This document shows, piece by piece, positions 48,441-60,780 of a stretch of DNA of 64,000 nucleotides. The position numbers were made by a program, and so were the translations under genes. The notes under the pieces were generated by a model, which worked only from the letters and a program-made list of their open reading frames with translations, ran no database searches and was not told the DNA's origin. Source of the stretch: Dasyornis broadbenti (taxonomy: Eukaryota; Chordata; Aves; Passeriformes; Dasyornithidae); the NCBI GenBank assembly GCA_013397935.1, contig VZRN01000753.1, positions 1,280,602 through 1,344,601 of the forward strand, written 5' to 3'. Numbering within the stretch: the stretch's first letter is position 1; each line of letters begins with the position of its first letter.

Positions 48441-50379
48441 TCCTGCATCCCTGGCAAGACTCAACAAGGTTCAAAAGTACCCAGAGGAGAATCACCTTTA
48501 ACACTCAGCTCTGCTAAACTGCACGGATACAAGACTTGCCCAAAAACCAGAGGCATTCAAAAAAATCCCCAAAAAAACTAACTAACAAACAGAAAACCAA
48601 CCCAAAAAATAACTTTCAGCATTTGTATCTCAGACACTCAACTAACTCCTGCCGATCTAACAACTAGTGTTTTCCTCTGCAGCTCAGGCACTGCTGCTGT
48701 TGGTGTTTTCTTTTGCCATTAATCCCATTTTGTGATGGTTTTCACGAATCCAGGAATGCTGATTCACTGCACTCTTGGGGAGTATGAGTACAGGAGACTG
48801 GAATGATTTATCCAGAACCATCCTCACAAGTGTTTGGAAGAAACCCATGGCAGTTTTGCAACAAGCATTCAAAGTTGCACCTTGTTTCTTTTAAAGTAAG
48901 GTTTTTTGAAGACGCAGTTGATGAAAGAAGAAACCAAATGGCTGTAGGTGAGGTGAAAAAAAAAGAGGTATATTGTATTTGTCCCTCCCACCAGGCATGT
49001 TCTATTCACTTCATCAGACCTTTGAGAAGGAGGCAACTCGAGCAGGGAGGAGGGATGAAGCACAGCAGAGGAGCCATCTTGGAGACTCTTTTTAAAGAGA
49101 ATGTATCCATGCATATCTGCACATGTGGAATTTGTTTCCAGATCAGTGCTCTTCCTCACAAAATGTTTTTCCCAAGCTCAATACTGCGGCTGCTAAGCAT
49201 CACTGGTGTCTGAGGGGTATTTTCCTTTTGATAGTAATTATGTTTCCTGCAAGCAAGAAGGAAAAATTGACGCCCTAAGTTACTACAGCATGATTCCAGC
49301 TGATCATTGCTGTTAGTGAGTTTAATGCACGAAGGCTGTGGGTCTTTTCAGCTCAATTCAGCTGTTTGGCACCAGAAGTCCAGACAAACAGCTTAAGCTT
49401 ACGCACCTGTTATATTGAAATGCTAAGCAATGGCTATTTCTAGAAAAAAAAAATAATCTGCTTGGAACCATATCCTGAAGGGATGCACAAGACTGTTGAG
49501 CTGCTTATTTCTTTTTACTGGAGATAAAGAAAAAACTTGAATGATGAGTGTGGGCTTGGGTGACTAAATCAGCAGTTACAGCCAATTCCAGCCTGAATGC
49601 TGGTAACACAGAGAATATTCGCATTAAAACGAAAGCAGTGATTTTTAATCTAGGATTTCTGCTTTTCTCTTCATCCCTCCAGCAGGTCAGGACAGGCGTT
49701 GTGGGGAGCAGCAAGGCTCAGAAATGCATTCACGTTCCCTGGGCTGGGCACACAGGGCTGTAGTGTGGGATGGCCATTCCCCAGGAAAGAGCAGCAGCTG
49801 TTGGGGCTGCCTCTGAGGACTGGATTGGGAAATAATTACAGAAGGAAGATTCTGCTGCAACATAACAATTCATGTCCCCACGCAACATGATGCTGCAAGA
49901 GGGGCTATGAGAGGGACACCGGGGTTATTCCAGAATTGCAATCGGTTTGTAGCATGTTAATGAGCCAGGAAACAAAGGCAAATTCCTGCTGCCCAGGCAC
50001 CCGCAGGGTCGGATGCTGCCAGCCTTCCTGGCAAAGCAATTTGCTTTAATGCACTTGTATGGTCTCAGAGAAACATGAACAGGGATGATGCTGGAGGCAG
50101 TCGGAGAGGGGGCTTGGTGGAGCAGAGCCCTGGGAGGTGCCATGGCAGGGCTGGCTGCTGCTGAGCCTCCACAGCAACATGGATGTCCAGCTCGGCCCAG
50201 GAGTGCTCCGCTCAGAATGGGAGCAGGGACAGAGAGCAGAGAGCAGCGCTAACGATGCTGCAAACACTCCCTGTCTCTTGGGCCAACCAGCACAAATTTG
50301 CTCACAAAATAAGGCAGAGACGGAATCAAAGCAAGCCCAAAACCTAAGGACTCCCCTTTCAGCACTAAAGCATGGAGGA

Positions 50380-50810
50380 ACTACGGCTCCTCTTTTCCCA
50401 CCCCAGCCCGAAGCACAGGCAGTCCCTCCCGCACCACGGCCAGGGCCCCGCGGTCCCTTCCGGACGGGGAATTGTCGCCGGGCGGCTGAACCGTGGGGAT
50501 GGGTGAGCCGTAGGGATGTGTGGTGGCCAGCGCTGGCGGGGCCGGTGTGGCCCAGCCCTGCCGGTGCCCGAGGGCTGCCCCAGTGCCTCGGCGCCCGCCG
50601 GCTGCGGCTCGGGCAGGGCAGGCAGCCAGCGCGATATATTTAGCAACAGCAACAAAACAGGCAGCGGGATCAGCTGACTGAGGCAGGGAGCTGGCGCATG
50701 GGTTAGTGTTAGACAGCACATCTCCTGTGCTGGGAACAGGGAGGAGGAGCGGGGCACAGCCGTGCAGCCAGGGAGACACAGCCGCCCGTGCCCGCAGCCC
50801 GCAGGTAAGG
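50380..50810 (+). promoter_or_regulatory. CpG-rich promoter region of the DEPP1-like gene
   Basis: Local GC and CpG density rise sharply above the AT-rich surroundings. A TATA-like GATATATTTA is at 50633-50642, and about 160 bases downstream there is a strong splice donor (GCAG|GTAAGG at 50804/50805). With the acceptor directly before the ATG at 52491, this supports a promoter driving + strand transcription. The start site, about 50665, is inferred from the TATA-like box. Confidence 0.55.
50665..50804 (+). other. Probable noncoding first exon of the DEPP1-like gene
   Basis: It is bounded by an inferred start about 30 bases after the TATA-like box and by a consensus donor (GTAAGG at 50805). 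No conserved ORF is seen. Human DEPP1 likewise has a noncoding first exon and all coding sequence in exon 2. The intron would be 50805-52488. Confidence 0.45.
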
Positions 50811-51632
50811 GAGGGGATCTGACCACGGGCTGTGTCTTGAGGGCGGCTGGGAATATTCGGGATGCTGGGAGTCAGGGATGCTCAAGGCGTGGTGGAGGGG
50901 AAGCTGCAGGGCAGGGGGTCCTGGTTCCCGGGGGCTGCAGGGGACGGGGAGGTGACCTCGACCATGTCCAGGGCCAAGGGGATCGCATCCGGGCGGGAAC
51001 TGATCCATCCCATCGGAAGAGTTTTACTGCAAATAGGTAATTTAATTTCCTTCCGGAGGAAGGGCGTGTTGGCAGGACTTAGTTACCGATCAGCTCTATC
51101 GTGATTTAACACGACATGCCCGTGTCTCTTAACCGGAGCATCCGGCCACTCTCCTCATCCCCGGGCCCAGAGCCTGACACTGCCGAGCTCGGGCAAGGGC
51201 TGGGAGGGAAGCAATGCAAAGGAACAAGCGTTTCCTTTAAAGCTCAAAGACATGAGAGAAACGGAGCAGGCAGGAGAAAGGTTAATAAAAAGGCCCCAAG
51301 GTTTAAAACAAGCATCTCCTGCGCTCAGGTCAGCAAATCCCAGCTTTGCTGGCTTTACCAGTAGCACCTGAGAAAACCAGTCAGGGCCAGCAGCAGCCTG
51401 GGGAGGGATGGGCACCCTGCGAGCTCTGTCCTGGGCTCGGCACGAGCTGCTCATTTGTGCTCCGTGTGTGATCTGCAGCTTTGCAGGGAGGTTCAACAAA
51501 GCCAGATTTATTTCCAGCAATGACAAGCAAGGCATTAAAACAGCTAGCAAAGCACTTTTGCGTTTAATCACACAACAAAGCTATATTGTGTCTGCAGATT
51601 AGTCACATACAGATTTCATTGGGGGAAACAGT

Positions 51633-51653
51633 AAAAAAAAAAAAAAAAAAAAA
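51633..51653. repeat. Poly(A) tract, 21 bases
   Basis: Uninterrupted A run in the presumed intron of the DEPP1-like gene. Confidence 0.95.
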
Positions 51654-52490
51654 TTAATCCAGGCTATGTGGTCATTTCTGCCAGAAGGGGAGATAAGCAA
51701 AGCACAGCGGGGGTGTACAGAGAGGAAAAAAAAAATCAGTACAGTTAGAAAACACTGCAGTACAAAATATACTGAATTATTTGTAATTCAATATATTTAA
51801 CTGGGTAGTGGGAGCAGTTTGGTGGAAATCCATCTTAAAAAGATTTGAGGATGACTATTTGAATATAAAGGACATGAATTAAATCCCTTTGACTCTAAGC
51901 ACTCAGTGAAGGATCTACCTCTCCATAACTACAATTATGAACCACTGGCACAGACAAAAGTGACCATGTACATTCTCACCTACAGCTTCTAGAAGACACC
52001 ACTGTAGTGTCGCTTTACTGACGTGGTGCTCTGCACAGGGGCAGGACAGGTCCTCTCCTGCCGGGTGCAGCTCTTGCCTGCTTGGACACAGAGTGAAGTC
52101 AGAGCCCTGTTACAAGGAACAGACATGGAACATTAAATAAGGAGAGTAGTTTGTGCCTGGCTGCTACAACAGGGACAGTGAGACTGCCCCTGCCCCACAG
52201 TGCACCAGCTGTGCTCCCTTGCATTGCTTCAGGAGGGAGCACCATTGCTGATGTCCTTAATGAACCTTTTCTTTACTGCCACATTTAATGACTTGGCTTC
52301 TTTGGTACATTTATGAAGCTCTTTATGAAGCCATGGATATAAAAGTACTGCCAGCAGACTTTTAAATGCAGTTTTTGCAAACAATCCTGTTTGCCGCAAG
52401 AGGACATCAGGTGGCTCAGGTAGAAAGAAGCCCAGGATTTCTTTACCAGAGTGGGTTTTCACGCACTGATCTGCTCTGTTCTTTGCAGCC

Positions 52491-53477
52491 ATGGCACCCC
52501 GTATCAGATTGAGCCTTTCAAAGCCTCTCCCAACCATACGGGAAACCCACGAGGAAGCGATGGAAGATCCAAGCAGCAACCCAAAGTGTGCTGGAAGCGC
52601 TGCAGCCGGCCCAGACTCGTACTCCAGCGACGACTACATCCAATCCATCTGCCACCTCGCCAGGCCCACCTTCCCGGCCCTTCTGGAGAGCAGACGGAAG
52701 GGTCAGGACAAGACCCTGAAGACCCTTGAAGACGTGTCCCGGTCCCCACCCCTTGCGGGGACACAGCAGGAAAAGTCAAAATGTAAATTGACCAATTTCA
52801 TCTCAAACATGGTGCCACTGGGAAAAGTCTCATCAGCAGAAACCGACTTTTGGTCCAGAGAGGACCCTCTGGAACAAATTTACACCAATGCAGGAAATCT
52901 TTGGTCCTCCAAGGCTTCTTCCTATGGTGAAAATGCCAGCACTGGTTACTCACAATGCAACTCTTCTGCCCCAAATGGTGACCTTCATCCCGCAAACCTG
53001 GAAGAAAAAGACACAGGAAAAACCAGTTTTCCACGAGTGTGCAGTTTTCCAAGGCTTCCCTCCCCAAGACCAGTTCAGAAAGAAGCAGTATGCTCAGAGC
53101 TGAGGTATCTCAGAAGGGATGAGGGAACAGTTTTAGGGAGAAACCACAGTCAGAAAGAAAATGGCCCCGTGTCCATTAACACTGAAGAGCTGCAGGCACC
53201 CTCACCCAGAGGGAAGCTGGCAGGAAACCCAGCCATGTCCTGCTCTGAAAGAAAGCTGAGTTTGTTCAATACAGCAGGCTTGGATAAAAAAGAAGGAAGA
53301 GAAAATTCTCACTGTGACAAAAATGTCATGGGTGATGTCCCCACTAAGCAGAGATACTTTGAGTCTTTCCAGGTACCTAAAAAAGCTACGATCCATAACT
53401 GGATTTCAGAGCACAGATGCATCTGGAAAGAAGCAAAGATAAAAGCTTGTTTGCTCCCAGCCATTGCTGAAGTGTGA
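52491..53477 (+). CDS. DEPP1-family protein (DEPP1-like), single coding exon
   Basis: Intact 328-residue ORF starting two bases after a good acceptor (CTCTGTTCTTTGCAG, AG at 52487-52488), so the ATG at 52491 is the likely start. Family signatures compared with recalled human DEPP1: N-terminal LPTIRETHEEAM (human LPTIRETTEEML), SDDYIQSICHLARPT at about 46-60 (human LDDYVRSISRLAQPT), a central DPLEQIY (human DPLDWLF), and a C-terminal LLPAIAEV (human HLPVIHEL). It has no signal peptide or membrane segment and is Ser/Pro-rich and probably disordered. Human DEPP1 (212 residues) is a FOXO- and progesterone-induced protein linked to autophagy and peroxisomes; the same role here is inference. It is longer than the human protein and sits beside ADAMTS2, so it may be a paralogue rather than DEPP1 itself. 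Confidence 0.82.
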   Translation: MAPRIRLSLSKPLPTIRETHEEAMEDPSSNPKCAGSAAAGPDSYSSDDYIQSICHLARPTFPALLESRRKGQDKTLKTLEDVSRSPPLAGTQQEKSKCKLTNFISNMVPLGKVSSAETDFWSREDPLEQIYTNAGNLWSSKASSYGENASTGYSQCNSSAPNGDLHPANLEEKDTGKTSFPRVCSFPRLPSPRPVQKEAVCSELRYLRRDEGTVLGRNHSQKENGPVSINTEELQAPSPRGKLAGNPAMSCSERKLSLFNTAGLDKKEGRENSHCDKNVMGDVPTKQRYFESFQVPKKATIHNWISEHRCIWKEAKIKACLLPAIAEV

Positions 53478-54850
53478 AGAAGTAGCTGCTTAGAATAATT
53501 TTATTCACAAGATATAACCACCCTGTGCTCTAGCAGCTCTCCCTGGAGTCCTCACACAGAAAACATGGCTTGAACATGCATGCGAGTCAGGCAGACTCTT
53601 GTGATCCATCATATCCCTCATCCGTGGGCAAAGGGACAATTCAGAGTCTCATCTGCTAAGGAAACAGCAATCAGTTTTCATTTTGGAAAGGCAGCAGTTC
53701 ATAAAGCATCTCCTCCCACCTACTGCCTAGAACTGCCCTGAGCATGAAGAAAAGCTGCAGAGAGCTGGAGAGAACACAAATCCCATCTGTGCTGGAGAAG
53801 AAGTGGGAACATTGAAATACCAATGTTTTCCATCCAATGCGAAGCAGCCAGATGTTACTCACACTTGGGCACAGTTACTCAAAAAGGAACCCTTTGGCCA
53901 AGGCTCGGACAGTACGAAATGTGCTCTCTCTGACACACACATTTACTGGGAGACCCATCATAGATTCCCCGCCTCAGCACCAGGATCCCACTGGAGAGGT
54001 CATCCATTAGAGCAGTAGCATAAAGAAATATTTCTTAAAAATCATAAGAAGTCTTTTATGAGGATTTTTCTGGAGGGCAACATGGAGAACTTTACGTCTC
54101 CTTGGGTGGGGATTTTCCTGGTGCTTACCCTGGCATAAGTCTGTTCCCTTTACTCCTGGTCTTACCCCTGGCAGGAGGAGAGCTGGGAGCCCTGGTGGGC
54201 ATTGCCATGCCAGTGCTGTGGCTGTTCTGGAGACAGCTGTAAAGAAAGAGGCATCGTGTTGGACTCTGCACTGTCACAGCCAGGCTGCACCCCAGGGGCT
54301 TTGCTGCTCAGGTGCAGGAGCCCCAGGAGAGCACAGGCAGCTCTGCAGGCTCAGAAGAGCAGCCTTGGCTGAGGGGCAGCCTGGGGATGCTGGGCTGATG
54401 CTCGCAGAACCTGAATATGAAGTAACAACTTCTGAGTCCCTTTATGTCTGTGCTTCTGTATTCTCACCTACCTGACCACACTGATGATGTGCTTCACTTC
54501 GTGCTGCGAGACTGAAACGTGGGAAAACCAGATGTGCATGTTTTAACCACCCAGCACATAACATATACAAACACTTCATGTTGATGTTACTGCTACGTGG
54601 GATGTTTGTAGGACGAGAAGCATTCCCACATGGCTGGGAGGTCCTGGCATGGGGTTGTGGGCATGTGCCCAGCCCATCCCTCACTGCCTGACAGAGACTT
54701 CTCCATCCAGGGAAGCTGTCACTGGCACTTTCTCCTGCACTCAGAGCAACCTCACCCACCTGTGTCTGGTGCCACACTCTCCACAGCCAGTCAGGAGAAG
54801 TAGGTGAGAAAACTGCAAAGCAATACCAGCCTAATTATTACACTACTAGG

Positions 54851-54856
54851 AATAAA
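54851..54856 (+). terminator. Candidate poly(A) signal of the DEPP1-like gene
   Basis: AATAAA followed by a GT-rich stretch, about 1.37 kb after the stop. A second AATAAA near 55425 is the alternative. Confidence 0.3.
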
Positions 54857-57524
54857 TGTTTTGGCACAGTGGAGAGCAGAGGGACCAGGCTGTTTGCTCA
54901 ACAGCAGCTAAGATGAGAAACAGCACAGGAAAGCTGCAATTATAAAAATGCTCACAAGTGATTTCCAAACCACCCTCAAGCAGATTAAATGAAAAAGCAA
55001 CTTCTACTCAGTACCAACATGAGTGTAAATATGCTCAAGGATCAAAAGGTGAGAGTGTTTGAGCTTCTCATCCTCACATCTCTTACCTCAAATATTTTTT
55101 TCTCCTGTTGAAACTCATTAGTGCTATGGAGATGAGTTGCTTTTCAGCTCTGTTTTTGAACTAACCACACAGCAAGAACAAAAGTGAAGGTAGCTCCAGA
55201 ATTTATTAAAACTGCTGGAGAAAGCTGAACCCAGGAGGTGCCAGCCTGTTCTGCCTCCTCCACACCTGTCCCTCCCTTCTCAGGTAAATGCTGGGGTTTA
55301 AGTGATGCTTGTCCTCACTGCTCTGCTGTCATTTAAATTTCTTTCCATGTGGATATTTATGACTCTAATGCCTAACAAGTCTTGTGCCAACTGCATGTAT
55401 CACTGCTTTTGACAGAGGAAACAAATAAAATCCTTCCATCCAGTTGTTGTTTCCATTCTGCATTCCACAGGGGATTTTTTTTGGTGCTGGGTTGGTCCAT
55501 GGGCTGTGACTTGCCATGCAAACACCTTCTCACTCTACCAGCTCACCAAAGGCCTTCACACCTCACCCCTTCAGCAGCTGCTGCCCAACCCTGTGATTCC
55601 TTCACAGCTGCCACATAATCCAAGTCTCTAAACCCCTGAACCCTATCACCTTTTCCCTCCAGAGCAAACAGGCACAGGAGCAGATGAGAGGTGCAACTCA
55701 GGACACCCCAGGAAAAACCTCCAGCTCCTGTGATGCAGGACAGGGAGCAGGCTGTGGGGGCTAGGGTGTTGGCAAGGTTGGGCTCAGAGCTGGGGAATTT
55801 GAAAACACAGCATTAGTTCCAGGTTTGCTCAGCAGTGGCTGCTGCTTGCCCATGGAGCACCAGGAGTTTGGAGTTAGGTGCAGCCAGGTGTGGAGCAAAG
55901 AAGCTTTGGAGTGAGCTGGCTCTTTCTGGAGAAAACTTTTTCTTTCTCAGTGAAAACTGAGGTTTGACTCAAGCAACTCGATTTTGAAAGAGAAGCCAAA
56001 GCTGCTGGGATGCAGCAAAGATGGGGACAAAGACACATGGGCAAATTAGGGTCATGGGAGTGGGGAAGGGAGGAGGGAAACATGGGGCTGGTGGTGCAGA
56101 GTGAGCAGGGCAGCTCCCAGCAGGCAGGGGATGCTGGGTGTCAGGACTGAGAGCCCCAGGCTGAGGGATTCCAGCTGTGCAGTAACAGCTGTGACAGGTA
56201 AGAAAAAACCTGGTTTAACACAGGACAGAGGCAGCAGATAGGAAGGGTTTTTCTTCTATTCAGGTTCAGTTAAATCCTATTTTGAAAAGCACAGTCCTCG
56301 CCTTCTTCACCCTCAGCTCTGTTGGAAATGAGTGTGTTGGTCCTCGTGAAATCACTGTACAATTAAATATGCACCAGTTTTGCAGCTGTACAACATCACC
56401 CACCTGCTGCGGCTGCACTTTGGGCTGGTTCAGTGAGGGGATGGCGAGTGGGGCAGCCTTGTCACAGCCCCTCTGCCCCGCAGCTGCTGAGGGAGCCTGC
56501 AGCCCCACCAAAGGAAAAAAAACTGGATACTGTTGGGTGGGATAACCTGGTCTGTCTTTATAGAGCACTCTCCCGCCTGTTCTCCCCATGGATGCTCACC
56601 TGGGCCATTAGAAAATGCTCCTCCCCTTTCCCTCTACAGAACAGCCCCTGAGGAATCACTGATCAGGATATGCCTGCAGAAGTTGCTGCCTGCTCAGAAG
56701 TGCTCTCAGACAAGAAAGAAAACCTTATCTAGGAATTTAGGTCACAGAGTGAGATAAAAGCCTTGCTGCTTCCACGGCCAATCTCATGGCAGGCTCTGCA
56801 TTTGAAGTCACTGGCAGAAAAATCTCATTTATTTAGATCATCAGAACTGCTGAAGGGATTTGGATTAATTTGAATGGGGAATTGGTATCCAAATCCCACC
56901 GGCAGCTTTCAGTCTCAGACTTCACATCCAGTTCACAAGCAGACTGTGAGCTAACATGCAATTTTGCTTGCATGATCATGCAGTCTCTTCCTGCTGCAAA
57001 CGGTAAATGCATTTGGGCACGGAAAATCATGACCAGAGATGGTGAGGCAGAAAGAAAACTGTCCCACTTTTTCCTCAGATTCTTGTCTTTTAAATGACAA
57101 AGATACCCATCAGCTCAAACCAAAGGCGAGGTAGCTCATGAGCCCCTCTCTGGTGATCAGACCTGTGCAGTGCAGGAGCTCAGAAACTCCTACAGCAGCC
57201 ACAGCTCAGAGAGCCTCGCCCACCCCAGGAGGGGCCTTTCTGTGGCCACACGAACAGCCAGCAAGAGAGATCTTGATAAGAAACTAAAATATGAGCCAGT
57301 GCAGCATGAATCTGGACAGAGATATGTCATGAACGGGGCTCTCTCAGCCAGGGATTGGAATGGCACAGACAAGTTGGAGCAGACTGAAGGGCTGCACACA
57401 AACAGGGAGATACAGGAGGGGTAGGAGCAAGGTTAGCAAGATCAGTTTCTAAAAAAGGTGTTTAACTGTGAAGTTAAAATTAAAGCAGCTATTTTTTATT
57501 TAAGAAAAAAATCCAAATCTTAAA

Positions 57525-57549
57525 GCTCCGAGGAAATCTTAAAGCTCCC
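57525..57549. repeat. Short tandem duplication
   Basis: A 15-base unit, AAATCTTAAAGCTCC, occurs twice, 19 bases apart start to start. Positions are approximate. Minor slippage-type repeat. Confidence 0.6.
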
Positions 57550-58776
57550 ACCTTTTAAGGAGATCAGCCCTGAGCCTGAGGCAAAACCCAGGATGCCTCA
57601 GCTGAAAGCAGGGACTTTGTGGGTGGTGCTTCAGGCCTTCCCCCTGCCCTGAAGTGCCTGCATTTGGGCCTAATTGCTCATTGAGGGCATATTTTAATTA
57701 ACTTTGAGCCTTCCTAAGTGGAGACTAACTTCATTTATTATGGTAGAATGAAGTTAAACTGCATTTAGTGACTAAGCAGGAATCCCTTAGCTTTGAATGA
57801 AACCTTGACTGAACCATCAGCAACAGGATTAATGGCAAAGGGTTTTGTATTTTGCATTTGCAGCTGTAACCATGGGCAGAAGAAGCTCTGAAATGATGGC
57901 TGAAAGATTTTCTGCTTGTGTTTGAAGAGCCAGAGCATTCAAGCACAGCTCTCTGTCTTGCTCACCAGGGCCCACGTGTGTTTTTATGGCTGGCACCACT
58001 TATTTGGGCCACAGTTGACAGCAGGGATGACGCCTGAAGCTCCACATCATGGGCCTGTGGCCTTTCCCCATGCTCTGGGATTCTCAAATATAATCTGATT
58101 TGTTTGACACGAGCTAGAGCTGATACAAAATACATGTTGTGTAAATAGAGAGATATTGTTCCTGGTAATTGCAGCCTTCCTGGAATTAATGGTCCTGGAG
58201 GCAATGCTTCCTAGGACTGTTGTGAAGAGCTGTAGAAAAACGGGGCATTTTTAGAATACCAGCTTGTTGCTACATAAAGTTTGACCAAATGCCATTTAAA
58301 TCAAAGGGAGCCTTTAAGTGCTTTGGAATGGGCTTGTAATGGGAATAATCTTCTGCTGCATTTAAAGTACAGATTTCTAATAGCAGCTGATGAGGAAAAT
58401 CAAATTATTGGTTTATTTATTTGTGTGTATGAGCATTGTGTCAACTGTTTATTGTTTTTGCTTTTAAACTAACCTCGCTGAAAGCCCGTCAGCCTGCTGT
58501 GAGCTTAGCAAAAGCTGTGTGCAAACCACAAGGCTTTATCTGCCTGTGCCTCAACACCTGCAGTGGCTTTGTCCCTCGGGATCAGCAAACCCCGGCTCTG
58601 CAGAGCGGGCGGTCACGCACGGTGAGAGCAGAAGGAGCCAGCAGGGACACCGCCACATCTCATCTGGCAGCACAATGTGACATTTGCAAGTCAGCTGTGC
58701 TTAGCTGAATGTTTTGTTATTTTTTCCTGGATGGCAAGGGTGTGGGAGAGAAAATGGTTTATACCAGAGGTGCTGG

Positions 58777-59096
58777 GCTGCTCTCTAAAACTCTCTGAAT
58801 GGAGGCTGCAGCCAGGTGGGTGTTGGTGTCTCCTCGCAAGTAACAAGTGGCAGGACCAGAAGAAATGGCCTCGAGTTGTGCCAGGAGAGGTTTAGATTGG
58901 GTATTGAGAAAATTTTCTGGATGTGTTGTCAAGCCCTGGAACAGGCTGCCCAGGGAAGTGGTGGAGTCACTGTCCCTGGAAGGGTTCAAAAAACATGTAG
59001 CTGTGGCACTTGGGAACATGGTTAAGCAGTGCCTTTGGCAGTGCTGGGCTGAAGTCAATGATCTTAGAGGGCTTTTCCAACCTTAATGACTCTATT
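58777..59096 (+). mobile_element. CR1 LINE 3' fragment
   Basis: Sense-orientation CR1 3' end: GGAGGCTGCAGCCAGGTGGG, CCTGGAACAGGCTGCCCAGG, GATCTTAGAGGGCTTTTCCA and a terminal TGACTCTATT. Its frame encodes the CR1-typical WNRLPREVVESL. Confidence 0.9.
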
Positions 59097-60069
59097 TTTT
59101 GTTTTTGTGTCTTTCCAACTCACTCAATGAGCACTGGCTGAGCTACACTAGCTCAGCTTCAGAACAGGGAGATGCCACATCTCAAGTGTCCGGGGCTCCA
59201 AAGCAATTACACAAGAAATACCAAATTTGCTCCAGATGTTCTTCACATTTCCCCTCAGGTCATGCTACAGAAGCATCAAAAACTGCACAGAATAAATTGT
59301 GACAGTGGCTCCCAAATGTCCTTCACAGTTTAGCAGTGCCAGCTTCCCACCAGACCCTGTTCAGCCAGGGGCTGTGTAAATGCACAGAGTAGCCATCCCT
59401 GAATTGCTGAGCCCAGGAGCCCTTCCAGCCTCCTCAGTGGGATGAGCTGGGAGCTTCAGGTTGAGCTTGATTTGCACAAAGAGCAAAGGAATGTGCACAT
59501 GGTTCTTGCTCACAGCAGAGCCAGCTGTGAAAAAGTTAGTGGAAAATGTATCTGTTTTTCGTGGGAAGCGAATACAAGCACAGGCCTGAGCATGCCCAAT
59601 TTTGAATCCAGAAACATCCAGGTCCTACTCCAGACCCCAGTTTAGGACAGATGGGTGTCTAACAACTGGCTCTGTTTGCAGTTAAGAACGGTTTGGTGGT
59701 AGAAATATTGCAGATGGGTTTCTGGTCCTGCCCAGAAGAGCTGGTAGGGATGGGCCGGAGAGGCTGCAGCTGAGTCTCTGCTGCTGCTCCCAGCCTGCTT
59801 CTCTCCAAAACATCTCAGCACCTCTTCCTTCAGGCACTACAAGGTGACACAAAACATGGCTAAGCTGTGGTGATATTCGAGCTGCTCAGTCAACATGCAG
59901 CTTTCCTCTGGGTGTGGTGGGGTGTGAGGCATCCCCAGCCCGTGAGGGATGGTGACATCCCTGTCTCAGGTGCCACATTCTGTGCTCACCCTCCGTGCTG
60001 CCTCTGCTCAAACCTGGGTTGCTGGAACAAGGGTACACAGACAGAAAACGAAACAGCCTCCTTGCTGTG

Positions 60070-60160
60070 CAGGGTCAGCTCCTGGAATTAATTGCTGCAG
60101 GATGTCAACAAGATAAAATTCAGCAGGATTCAAGAGAGGATTAGACAGTCCTGTGATCAG
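60070..60160 (+). mobile_element. Possible old CR1-like fragment
   Basis: CTGGAATTAATTGCTGCAGG, then ATTCAGCAGGATTCAAGAGA and GGATTAGACAG, resemble diverged CR1 3' regions. Short and uncertain. Confidence 0.35.
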
Positions 60161-60780
60161 GAACATTTGTGCAATGCTAACTGGGTCAAAGAAATACAAG
60201 AGAAATTAAGCGTTGCGCTTCCCTGAAGGGCTGAGCTGGTACCAGCTGGATTTAGAACGGATTCCTCCCCACCTCCCTTTCCCAGTCTTTTTATAGCAGC
60301 AAGCAAATAGCAGGATCTATTGCAAAGTGTCTTCTCTTCCCTTAGAATAATAAAGCGTTGCCTGCTCTAGAAAGTCCTCGAGACCAAAGTGACAGCTGAT
60401 CCACACTGCAGCTCTCAGCAAAACCCTCCCCTGGTCATTTTAAAGGCAGAAAATGAAAGTTTCCTTTCTCTGCTGCCTCTAAGCTTCAGATCAACAATTT
60501 CTCAAGAAAAAGGGAATGAACCACAAAATAAACTGGCTGCAAATGAGCTGGTTGTGTCTCCACCCTAAAACCCTTTTCTAAGCATAATTAACCAAATTAA
60601 TTATATAACTGTACAATAGTGTTAACCAGAAAAACATGTGGGGTAAAAAGCTGAATCCAAAAATCAACACTAGTGGTATTGTAGGGTAGTGTCAGGGGGG
60701 TAATGGGAGTGATGGTTTCTACCACCAAAGAGAGCAGAAGAGATTGAGTCTTGCAACAGGGAAGCAAAGAGGCAAAATCC

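Larger units (their letters stand above)
43351..50380. other. Intergenic region between ADAMTS2 and the DEPP1-like gene
   Basis: No credible coding exon on either strand. It contains a poly(A) tract (44602-44618), a diverged direct repeat pair (45042-45140 and 45838-45938), a pyrimidine-rich tract (about 46405-46466), a CTCF-like motif (46738-46757) and a CR1 fragment (48229-48440). Confidence 0.6.
53478..60780. other. Downstream region of the DEPP1-like gene, mostly noncoding
   Basis: It probably starts with the DEPP1-like 3' UTR. Afterwards I see a CR1 copy (58777-59096), an older CR1-like piece (about 60070-60160) and a short tandem duplication (57525-57549). No credible coding exon was found on either strand. 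Confidence 0.55.

Noticed and set aside
50137..50643. 168-codon open frame over the CpG-rich block
   Set aside because: A GC-rich region has few stops. The frame has no family signature and is upstream of the predicted transcription start.
50365..50826. Pro/Leu-rich minus-strand frames of 132-153 codons
   Set aside because: Composition artefact of the CpG island; no splice signals or conserved motifs.
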